Shown here in pieces: positions 37,603 through 47,046 of a stretch of 64,000 nt of DNA; position 1 is the stretch's first letter; the number at the start of each line of letters is the position of its first letter. The notes beneath the pieces were generated by a model that made no database searches, was not told where the DNA came from, and saw only the letters and a program-made list of their open reading frames with translations. Location of the stretch: contig SCFE01000025.1 in the NCBI GenBank assembly GCA_004352715.1, forward strand, positions 2,155,329-2,219,328, written 5' to 3'. A program made the position numbers and the translations under genes. Source of the DNA: Hofstenia miamia (lineage: Eukaryota > Xenacoelomorpha > Acoela).

Positions 37603-37604
37603 TA

Positions 37605-38440
37605 GCTTTACAAAAATATTTAATGAAAATGAAATTTAACATATTTTATGATTTTTTACAGAGAAAGATATTCCCTCTGATTGGCTTTAAGCGGCTTTTT
37701 TAAAGAACAGTGATGTGTAATAATTCACATGTAGTTCAATTTTGTAACAAGGTGGTCATCATAGCTCAAATCAGTGGTGTGTTTAGGGGGGACATGGGGG
37801 GCAATGTACCCATCGGACTTTAAGCAGTCATTTTTTTGCCTTAAGATAAAGTATTTCATGAAAATTTTAGAAATAAATTGGTAAAATGCACTTTAACACT
37901 AGAAAGACGAAGTGTGTCAAAATTGACCCAAATTAGAATTTTGTTTACTTGAGTATGCATTCATTAAAAACAACAGCAGGTATATGCACCACCAAATAAA
38001 CTGATAATCCATTTGAATTTGCATGTATGATTCTTTTTTCATTTTTTACATAATGTTCTATTTTGAAATGCTACATGAAAAAGAATCACAAGGAGCAATG
38101 GTCTTTCTAGTGTTAATGACTAATTTTTGAAATAGTTTGACAGTTTTTGGAGAAATTCTACTTCGTAATTGAACTGAGCTTGATCAAAAATTGAGATGTC
38201 CTCTCCACAATGAAAAACTTCTGGATACACTAATGGGTCGAATATTACTGTGAACACATATTTCAAAACTCAATGATTAATAAAATGACCAGAAAGTTGT
38301 CATCTACTAATATATCTGCTAATATATTTATCTGAGATGATTAGGTCATTTTTGATAATCTCCCAGAAGCTGTGTAATATCAAGATCATAGGCGTAGTTT
38401 TAAAAAAAATGTATATATGAGTTCACAGTCTGAGAAAATT
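37605..38440. other. AT-rich DNA with G-rich transposon-like start
   Basis: 37772-37791 reads CAGTGGTGTGTTTAGGGGGG and continues G-rich to about 37805, resembling a DNA transposon start. A similar word in the same orientation, CATAGGCGTAGTTTT, is at 38386-38400. No partner ends were found. The region would be intron if the GTPase gene continues leftwards. Confidence 0.4.
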
Positions 38441-38461
38441 TGGTCACATTTTCAAATTTAC

Positions 38462-38642
38462 CTTTTGTGACGCTTTCGTGACGGTAAACATCTTCAACTG
38501 TTGGTGAGTAGTCTTCATCAAAGGTATTGAAAAGGAGTCTTTTAATTAATTGGGTCTTTCCAGTGGAAGAAGCTCCCAAAATTACTAATCGAAAGACATC
38601 CGTTTCCAGACCTAAGCATGATCCTCTACGTGCTGTAGACAT
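38462..38642 (-). CDS. Ras-superfamily small GTPase, first coding exon
   Basis: Minus-strand ATG at 38642-38640 opens a frame of 60 codons and one base. After a short N-terminal extension (residues 1-15) comes a G-domain start: VFRLVILGASSTGKTQLIKR with the P-loop GASSTGKT (GxxxxGKT), then the switch I region YSPTVEDVYRHE, whose Thr fits the Mg-binding position. The pattern 'YxPTVEDxYR' is that of Di-Ras/RASD-like Ras relatives; the exact subfamily is not assignable. The exon ends CACAAAAG followed by GTAAAT, a good splice donor (GT at 38461-38460), so the remaining G motifs must lie on later exons to the left; I did not find them in this window. The P-loop lacks the common Gly at its fourth position, as in other divergent Ras proteins. 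Reading through the donor would give a short nonsense tail. Confidence 0.8.
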
Positions 38643-39285
38643 TTAAAATTTATGTAAAATTCTTTGATAAATTCGCACGGTGGCGCAATCTAGGAATATT
38701 TGAGTAGCTGATTTTTTATTGGTTCTAAAAAATTAATGAACAAAACTAGTTTTAGAGCGCTTTTCATTTCGTGATATTTAAGGAAGCTATTCATGTCATT
38801 TGAAAAGACAATTGTACGCCTAATTTGAAGGAATTGTTTAGAAATTATAAGAAAAAAATAAAGAAAAAATGCACAAAACTTTCAAAAGATCTGTTCCCTA
38901 ATGATTCGTTGAGTAACTTTTTTTGAAAGGAGGAACTTAATTGGAAAGGTTCATTACATTCTATTCTTAGACTAAGTCACTAGATATTTTATCACTCTAT
39001 CTCAAACATAATCTTGCGAAGAAGAAAACATTACTTTTTACATTAATAAAACTATTGTTTGAAACTTATTATTTGGGTAAATTTTTTGAAGCTAAATTGA
39101 GCAATTTTATGAAAAATTTTTAATTTGTCCTAAATTTAAGCGGATATTTTAACCCGATGATTTTATCTTAGACATCAAGAAAAGTTGTATATATCTAGGA
39201 ATTCATTGCTTCAAGAAAAACACCTAAAATATAGAAAACGGTTGCATTCATTATTTTTCTTGAGAAAATTAACAAAGAATAAAAA
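38643..39285. other. Upstream of the GTPase exon, nothing firm
   Basis: This would hold the promoter and 5' leader of the minus-strand GTPase gene if the exon at 38462-38642 is its first. I see no reliable TATA or initiator element in such AT-rich sequence. Confidence 0.35.
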
Positions 39286-39289
39286 AACA

Positions 39290-40640
39290 TATTTTCTCAG
39301 AGTTTTGCAAAATGTGTTGCAATATTGTCCGGAATTTTTTTTCTGTCTTTTGCAAATAACTTTCCTAAATGAGCAAAACTCCTCTCAACGGACAGTTGAG
39401 TAGCATGTTGTGAACAATGTAACTGACATTAGCAATAGTCTATTTATATTCATTTTCTTTTGTATTATTTGTATGAGTCAATTTTTCTCGAACCACTTAG
39501 TGAAGACATAAAAGCACTAGCTGAATATGTAAAACATCTGAACTGAATTTTTTTTCTTCGTATGTGGATCCATTTTGAAAAAATTGCTAATTCATTTTTG
39601 TTGAGGTGGCGAGTAACATCATCTTCTAACATGCAAGAATCTTCCATCAAGTCTAGTCTAGTCTCGTTGTCAACATGGATAACCGAATTGTAGAGATTAT
39701 TAATTTTATGAAACTAGTGACAGACTTTCATGTTTCAAGAAATTGTAGAACATTTTACAGTTGAACTTTCACGAAAGAACAATGAGAAAACTAAATCGGT
39801 CATCATTGAAGCGAGCAAATTCAAAAATTGCGTTTTCACTAATGTGGTTCACATGGAAGCGGGAAGAGTGTCTGTACAGCTCACATGCCATAATTAGAGA
39901 AGTGAAAAGTCTTTCTGTCTTGTGATAAAAATATTTCAACCTATTTGTAAGAGATTGCTATTTACGTGAACTTCAAATTCAAGAACGTTGGATATCCTGT
40001 AAAACTCTCCTTCTATAAGAAAACATGAGCCAATTCGGGTTGGAAAATCAAAGTTTATGTGCGGTTATAATTTTCATAAACACCCTTTTTTAATTTGTAT
40101 CCCACAATGACCTCCCTTTAAGTCGATTCTGTTCAATTCCTTCTAACTTTCAGCAGAGGAGTACTTTATTCCTAAGCTCTGTTGATGCAGTGACCCATAA
40201 AATTACATAATTGTTCTTAAGTCTTGTCTTAGATCTTCATATCTCATGCAACTCGAGCATTTCTAGCAGCTACGCAGATTAGAAGTAAATTCTGATACGA
40301 TTCCTTGAATATCTGGAATATTACTTGTGGTAGAATTTGTACAGGATGATTTCTAATTTCATTAAATTCATGTTTATCTGCGCTTCGGAATTAAGCTTGA
40401 ACGTTTTCTTCGATATATAGGCTGCATGCATATTTTTTGTATGTTCCCTTTAGAACATTGTACAATATACATAGAGCAGTATCCCTCAAATGACTGCGGA
40501 AAATTTTCCTTGGCGTGATACGATGTACTATATTGAATTAGACTATGTGACTGGTGTTTGTAATGGGATGCATAGCAATATGTTTGTCTGCAGTGGGTTG
40601 AGCTGTGCATCGTTCCCTGAACTGATATCTTCATTGAATT
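39290..40640 (-). pseudogene. hAT-type transposase relic
   Basis: The minus strand at 39400-39300 reads QLSVERSFAHLGKLFAKDRK, then IPDNIATHFAKL. The pattern 'VERxFSxLxxLxxxxRxxxxxENI' is the hAT dimerisation region, with Ser replaced by Ala. Further upstream, minus-strand ORFs at 39465-39650 (DVTRHLNKNELAIF) and 40374-40634 (His/Ser/Cys-rich) are in the right direction and could be earlier parts of the same gene, but I cannot match them. No terminal repeats were located. Confidence 0.5.
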
Positions 40641-41755
40641 TCATGCCTGCACAAAAATAGAAAAGTTGTCAAAACTATTTTTACTACTCAATGAATAGTC
40701 CGCCGCGCCTAACATTTCAGCACATCACTCGTCACCTAAAAGTTAACTACGGTTGAAATATAGCCCTCTAGAAATATTTTATGCTATTATTCAGAAAGTC
40801 AACTGTTGGAATTTGAAATATAAAGAAACTGAAACGGTATAATACATAATAAAAAAAATTCCAAGGCTGAAGGCTAATAGTAGTAATATATTTTATTATA
40901 AGTGGAATCTAATTCAGAATTAAAAAATAGCTAAGGAGAAAGATTTTGCTTACCACTTATGAGATAGAGGGATAGTTAGGACTTTTCTCTAAAAGGTGTC
41001 CTCAATATCAATGTGAAGTGGAACCTAGGCAGTTCTATATAGGTCAACTCGGGAGTATTTTTACAAATTTTCCAGCAATTTTGTAGCTACCTGGAAAAGG
41101 ACCGATGCAATTACATAGCCATAACAATAATTAACTATATTCATTTTGCTTAAGCAAATATATCGATAAAGTCAACAGTTTTACTAGAATAAAGTTGAAA
41201 TTTATCAAAAAATGGGCCAAGGGAGCTGTATCTCGGGATTCCTGAAATGTATTCAGGATTCAATCAGCATTTTTAGGTTGTAAATTCCGATTTTTTTCTA
41301 AATCTAAAAGTTTTTAAAACAGCAAAAATCTTCTATCATTGTGTTTAATATTTTGTGTTTAACTGATATTTGCCGTGTCGCTGGTAAGAATAGTCGCATT
41401 TTCAATGTGCTAAAAAATAACAATCTATAAAATTCAAGAATTGTCCGAAAGACAAAATTACTTGAGGAGTGACCAACAAAAGGCATATTGAATATGCACT
41501 ATAAATATAAAACACATTATTAAATAAACAGTTTTAAGATAAGAGGAAAACTGAGGTAGGAAGTGCGACTAGATAATGATCATGTTTCTAGTTTTCTAAA
41601 TAATCATGTATCGAAAATGCAATATAGGCTAACATATTACTAAGCACAGGCCTATCGTATTTAAAGCTCTTTTAGTGTCTTAAATTTGGTTTTTATCAAT
41701 TTTTTAGAAAAAAACTAAATATTTTTAGATGCTACTTTAAAACAGAATGGACTTC
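40641..41755. other. AT-rich DNA, nothing recognised
   Basis: A 60-codon minus ORF at 41304-41486 has no recognisable features. No repeats or RNA genes are evident. Confidence 0.5.
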
Positions 41756-41756
41756 A

Positions 41757-41761
41757 TATAC

Positions 41762-41809
<48 letters not shown>
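41757..41809. repeat. (AT)n microsatellite at a Tc1 insertion
   Basis: About 50 bp of AT repeats ending exactly where the Tc1-like TIR begins. Confidence 0.95.
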
Positions 41810-41811
<2 letters not shown>

Positions 41812-43179
41812 CCTGACAAAAGTTTAGCATCAAGCTATGATTTTTTAGTTTTTCTAAAACACATGGTTATTAATAGATTTTCTCCCAATTATTTTTTATA
41901 TTCTACATCTTTTATATAAGATAAAAGGTATTTTTATCAACACAAGTTATATATCAGAATTAAAACTAACATTAAAAAAACATTAATAATTAATGTTTAT
42001 TAATCAATAAACAAAATATACAGGTAAACATAATTAGAACATGTGGTTAAGGTGACATATAACATAGATTAATCCAATAATGTAAAATGAGTGTGGTATA
42101 AAGTCATGCACACAATAAAATGCTAGTATTTAGTGGAGTAACCTTTATTTTTATTCACAGAAGCATTTCTGTGAGGCATACTGTCAATATGGGATGAAAA
42201 ACCACGACTGCTTGATGGCTTGCATTAAATCATTGAGATTGTTGAAGCACTCATTCTGCAGCTTTGGTTTAGCTATTACCCATAGATTCTCTATATGATT
42301 GAGATCTGGACTTTTGCCTGGCCATTCCAGAACTTAGATCTCCTGTTGATTTAACCAGGTCTTCACAAAATTCGCAGTATGGAAGGGCACCTTGTCATGC
42401 TGAAAGATAGTCGTCTCACAGAGTTCCATAAATAATGGCAGTTTCTCTTCCAGGAGTTCAATATACTTTGCTGTGTTCATTCTAGTGTTGATTGGGAGAA
42501 AGGTCAAGGCACCCATGCAATGAAAACTAAAGTAGCCCCCCTCCCACCATGAAAGTCTGCTTTATTGTCTTTACACTATACTGCGGACTGTAAGTTGAGC
42601 TTCCTATTGGGTGGTGTATAAACTGTCAAGAGACTGGGTCCATGTCAAAGTTACTCTCATCACTGAAAAGAACACGTCTTCAGTTTTCTGATGTCCAATC
42701 TTTGTACCTTCTGCAGAATTGAAGTCACTTAGTACGCATAGCCTTAGTCATCAGAGACTTCTTCATAGGCTTCCTTGCTGTTGAGTGAAATGTTTTGATT
42801 AGTCTCCTACAAATTGTGGCTGTGGAGACATTTCCAAGGGCTTCAGGGTGCTCCCTTTTATTTTCTATTGATTTTTTGACGGGTACTCTGTGTATTGCCA
42901 CATCATTTCTTCCTGTGATCATCACTGCAGTGATATTCAAGTTGTCTAGTAGTCATTTGGTAAGCAAGCAGAACCTTTCTACAAATGTAATTAACAGATA
43001 CTTTAGCAATAATATGAGTGAGAAAATAATTTAATTATGTAAAAATGAGAGTTAAATACCTGGGAATTTTTTATTTATACAATTTAGTTAAGATTTTTAT
43101 ATTAATCTCTTAAAATAATCAAATCTTCCTAAAAAAATGCGTATTTTTTATGTTAATCCTAAACTTTTGTCAGGCACTG
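41810..43179 (-). mobile_element. Tc1-like transposon
   Basis: The left end reads TGCCTGACAAAAGTTTAGCA; the reverse complement of the right end reads CAGTGCCTGACAAAAGTTTA. The left TIR lacks the first three bases, perhaps lost into the neighbouring (AT)n. TA follows at 43180-43181. About 1.37 kb is a normal Tc1 length. The transposase lies on the minus strand. Confidence 0.92.
42170..42985 (-). pseudogene. Tc1-like transposase, decayed
   Basis: Pieces from the N-terminal side: ALGNVSTATICRRL and RKPMKKSLMTKAMR (42835-42730), the second DNA-binding helix and the 'KPLLTxxxxxxR' link; FLPINTRMNTAKYIELLEEK (42500-42440); and IFQHDKVPFHTANFVKTWL (42400-42345), the block containing the second catalytic Asp ('QQDNxPxHTA'). 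After an in-frame stop comes VLEWPGKSPDLNHIENLWV (42335-42280), containing the third catalytic residue, Glu. All three parts of the DDE order are recognisable, but stops and frameshifts rule out a functional protein. The plus-strand ORF 42795-43034 is an antisense shadow. Confidence 0.88.
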
Positions 43180-43185
43180 TATATA

Positions 43186-43918
43186 TAGGGTGAGGATAAA
43201 GTCACGCAAAAACTAATTTGTTAATTTATTTTTCTAGGGAATTCCTCAATCTATTTTTGGTAACATTAAGATATACTATATAAATGGGAATTTGTTATGA
43301 TGCATTTATTAATATTTTTAGCAAGTTATAATGTCCAAGTTGTCAATCGAAGATAAAGTGCTATTAATAGAGTTATTTCACCAAAATGGTCAAAGCACAA
43401 CTGCAGCTATTTATGTATTCAAGACTCAAAGGGGTCTGCATAAGAAACCATTTCCAGAATTAACAGTAACACGATTGGTTAATAAGTTTAAAAGAGCTGG
43501 ATCAGTAGCTGATGTTCCAAGAAGTGGCCGGCTTTTCCTGGATGAAGATGTTCAACAAGATGTTCAAAATCAGTCTGCTGTTGGGTCATGCTCAAGTCGC
43601 TCAGCCTCAAAAATAGCTGGAATACGTCAAAAAAGTGTTCTTTCAATTTTAAAGAAGATTTCTATTTTATCCCTATAAATTAAAAATTCACCATGAACTT
43701 TTGAATAATGACTATGACAGACGCTTCCAATTTGCTGATTGGTTTCTTGATATTATTTTCCTTATATAATGTTAATGGTTGACATATTGAATAAAATATT
43801 TTTTAAATAATAAATTCCCTTCATTGTTGATAACATATTTTTATTAAAATTGATTATAGTGTGCTTTATTAGCTATATTTTTTGGGTTACTTTTTTGCGT
43901 TACTTTATCCTCACCCTG
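43186..43918 (+). mobile_element. DUF4817-type mariner-like deletion derivative
   Basis: The left end reads TAGGGTGAGGATAAAGTCAC, and the reverse-complemented right end CAGGGTGAGGATAAAGTAAC, followed inward by GCAAAAA in both. TA is present on both outer sides (43184-43185, 43919-43920). At 733 bp it keeps the N-terminal third of the transposase and the 3' end but not the catalytic core. It starts 6 bp (TATATA) after the Tc1 element ends. Confidence 0.9.
43331..43770 (+). pseudogene. DUF4817 helix-turn-helix transposase, N-terminal part
   Basis: The frame from ATG at 43331 encodes MSKLSIEDKVLLIELFHQNG, then TQRGLHKKPFPEL, TVTRLVNKFKRAGSVAD and PRSGR. This is the DUF4817 DNA-binding domain found at the start of one mariner-like transposase group. 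After codon 108 a frameshift leads to YPYKLKIHHELLNNDYDRRF and QFADWFLDI (43670-43750), matching the stretch just before the first catalytic Asp. The rest, including all DDE residues, is deleted. It cannot transpose itself, but could bind its TIRs if expressed (inference). Confidence 0.85.
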
Positions 43919-43920
43919 TA

Positions 43921-44855
43921 GTTATTATATATAGTGCCGGGAAAACCCGCGATTTAGGGTTTTAACAAACTGCAAAATTTTCTAATTTCCCTTATTGGTG
44001 TATTGATGTATAGTTCAAAATAAATTACCAATTGTATGAGAAGGCAGTGCTTTACTCAGTTGAAAATTGAAATCGAATTGCAATGAAAAGAAGCTTTGTT
44101 ATATTTAATTTGTAACGGGAAATCGAAAAAGTCTGCTAACTAATCATCTGCAGAAAATACGGCTGTTAATCTATAGGTTTTTACAAATTGAATTTAACCG
44201 ATGTTTGCGCAAACTTAAACCTAATTTGTCACACTTTGACCATTATTATTTATAATTTAACAATAAACGAACGCTCGTGATTGGATTTCAGCATTACTGG
44301 GTGACAAAATCTCTTCTTTTAACAAAGGATTAAGTTAAAAATTTCCCAATCAAGAAGCGATATAAACTATTACAGTAAAGAAATAAAAATGATAACTTGA
44401 AATTTGAATGTATAAATGTAGATGTTAAGGGCAAAATTGAAATCTCAAAATCCTGCCTACAATTGCAAGACCACAATGACATGAATTAGCACTTAAAAAG
44501 TTAAATATTGACATTACCATCAGCTATTTGGATATGGTTCTTCACATGCATTTAATGTATTAATATGTTATGGAAAAAAAAAAGTAACGCATTAGAACAT
44601 GTATATTTTAAAGAATTGTTTTGATCTAATGCTTTCGGTGATTTCCATATCAATATTTAGTTTCAAGTGCTTTTATTGGACCAATTAAAATAAATGTAGT
44701 AGGCCATCATTGGACGCAATGTGCATTAACGTATTCAAACGATTAAAGAATATATCGTCTCTAATTAGCCTGCCTCTTACTAACTCTGCCTGTCAATACA
44801 GATCTTTTCTAATAATTAATTTTAGCTAATTCTTCTAATTTCTATTAAATGTCAA
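43921..44855. other. AT-rich DNA, nothing recognised
   Basis: No ORF above chance or repeat ends. The start (TTATATATAGTGCCGGG) follows the transposon directly. Confidence 0.5.
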
Positions 44856-44859
44856 ATCA

Positions 44860-45060
44860 ATATATATATATATATATATATATANNNNNNNNNNNNNNNN
44901 NNNNNNNNNNNNNNNNNNNNNNNNNNNNNNNNNNNNNNNNNNNNNNNNNNNNNNNNNNNNNNNNNNNNNNNNNNNNNNNNNNNNNNNNNNNNNNNNNNNN
45001 NNNNNNNNNNNNNNNNNNNNNNNNNNNNNNNNNNNNNNNNNNNNNNATATATATATATAT
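44860..45060. repeat. (AT)n tract containing a 162-bp assembly gap
   Basis: AT repeats on both sides of N bases 44885-45046. ORFs across it are gap artefacts. Confidence 0.97.
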
Positions 45061-45177
45061 AGAGAACATAAATTTCAATTTGGCATAGGAACAGTAGAAG
45101 AGTAAAAATAATCAACGCTAAGGAAGCTATAAAAAATGGAGGAGATGTTGATTTTTTTGCAGTTAAAATAAAAAGCT

Positions 45178-45600
45178 TTGTTTGAACAGAAAATCTTCAA
45201 GATAGTGATATATGCTATATTTGAATGTGTTGTGCCTAATATTTTCAATAATATTTTCCATCAACTATTCTTGAAAAGTGTTCCCATTTTGTGTGCATGC
45301 ATAACGACAAATATTTTGACCCATAATGTAACTCAACCTGTAGGTAATATATTAATTTCTTTGATTAATTGCTACTTGAATTTACAAAAATGCCGGAAAA
45401 ACTGTTGTTACATGTACACAAAACAAATGATAATGCAGAGTTATGAAGACCTAGAATCTTATTATTTACAAAAATACAAATTGTTTAAATTCTATACTTT
45501 ACTAAAAGCAAGTTTCAAATTGTGTTGGCGCATCAGGTTGGATTTAATCGCTTGCCTTTCTCATAATTGCAATGGGTTTGCGAGTGTGGTTTGCATGTAA
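45178..45600 (+). CDS. Orphan ORF, 140 codons, unknown
   Basis: The longest gap-free ORF in this part of the window that no repeat explains. Frame start at 45178 is a TTG, with the first ATG later, so the start is uncertain. The product would be Cys-, Ile- and Leu-rich, with a possible membrane stretch early on and a Tyr/Lys-rich middle (SYEDLESYYLQKYKLFKFY). No family is recognised, and no splice or promoter signals can be supported. Its 3' end overlaps a minus-strand ORF at 45544-45792. A chance ORF remains the likelier explanation. Confidence 0.15.
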   Translation: MFEQKIFKIVIYAIFECVVPNIFNNIFHQLFLKSVPILCACITTNILTHNVTQPVGNILISLINCYLNLQKCRKNCCYMYTKQMIMQSYEDLESYYLQKYKLFKFYTLLKASFKLCWRIRLDLIACLSHNCNGFASVVCM

Positions 45601-45799
45601 ACGCGAATATTGATTCCAGTTGGGTGTATATGTATGACATAAGTTCTGTAGTTTGCTATAAAAACACATACCCATTAAGTCCACATTTGGAACCAATGGT
45701 AACATCAAAAATGTTGTTCTTTCCTCGCTTATAAGGTAACTTTTGTCCAATCTCGCTTTATATTCGATTGATATAATGAAGTGAAGTCTCATTATTTGC

Positions 45800-47030
45800 C
45801 AGGGAAGATCAATATCTTAATTTTTTAACTTAGAGTTTTCACAACAGCTTATAATACATCGTGGCTGAAGGAAAAAAATACATAAATACATTTTATAAGC
45901 TATACTTAATGCATATGCAATGCATATTGAATCTTACCCAAAAACTTAGATTTTAGGAAAAATGAATAAATTTACTAAATATTTCATTTCAAATACAAAT
46001 ATTTAAAAATCATTTCTTGTATTTTTACTCTAATTCATATTTTCTCAGAGTGGATAAGTAGCCTCGATTTTATCCACACTTATAGTTACAAAATTGATGA
46101 AATTGTATTAAGACAACAAAATCGGTAACATTTAGAATTTTAATTATGTTAAATAAATAAGTTTTGAGTATTAAGATTGTATATTAAATATAAAGTGGAA
46201 GAACTTACGAATGCTTTTCGAAACTATTGAATGACTATCAGTAAAATCGTTCCTCTATGAATTTTCGAAATGTTTTCATAGCATGCTTACCTTTAATTTG
46301 ATAAGTTCTGCAATGTAATCATTGCATAGCTTGTAATTTAGCATTTTCAAAGTTCAGTACCTTTGTTTAAGTCAAATTGTTGTTTGATCTTACCCAGAGA
46401 ATATCTACAATATCTTGGTTACAATCAAGTCTGGAAACGAGTCAAATTTTCTCTACCCTACTCGACCCGCCCCAAACCATTTCTAACTTGATCCGATCCG
46501 ATCTAGGTCATATTAATATAAAATGTCTATTATTTTGTATATTTAACAACACTATAAATCCAATTGAATTAAGGTTAAAGTAGAATCTTACCATCAAAAC
46601 TATTTGCGTTCAATTTCAATGAATGTACATCCTGGATCTTGAGTATTTGCCCGACTCGCAACAGCAAGAACAGGCTTGTTGACCCGATCCTGCTAACCCA
46701 CGACCTGTTCACAATAGTCTTGTTTTCGACAACGAAAACCAAATTCTAAAGGTCGAATGCAATAGCACTTCTTTAACCTAGTGAAAAATAGAGCATTCTA
46801 CACAGTTAGTATTTCTTGAAAGGACTATAATAACACAATCGGCCATCTCTAATGCAAACAAATTAAAACGTGCACTTTCACTTAATCTGCGCTACAAAGT
46901 AGATAGATAGTCTTAAACCAAGCTCATGTATTATTAAAGTTGAAATTCTTTCCGTTCGGTGCAATAAAAAATGTGATGTCAATCAATGTGATAATATTTT
47001 CATTTAATATCAAATCATTGGTAAAGTTTC
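45800..47030. other. AT-rich DNA with a GACCCG-word cluster
   Basis: No gene. At about 46460-46710 the words CGACCCGCCCC, GATCCGATCCGATC, GCCCGACTCG, GACCCGATCC and CACGACCTGTT recur in an otherwise AT-rich stretch, resembling a decayed transposon end or short repeat array. Confidence 0.4.
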
Positions 47031-47046
47031 TTGATATAGTTCGGAT

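Noticed and set aside
37772-38400. A transposon from CAGTGGTGTG to CATAGGCGTAG
   Set aside because: The two words are in the same orientation, so they cannot be the two inverted ends of one element.
42795-43034. Plus-strand ORF of 79 codons
   Set aside because: Antisense to the Tc1 transposase DNA-binding region.
44849-45115. ORFs on both strands with unknown residues
   Set aside because: Products of the N gap inside an (AT)n tract. The same applies at 15364-15615, 52814-53260 (plus strand) and 62571-62888.
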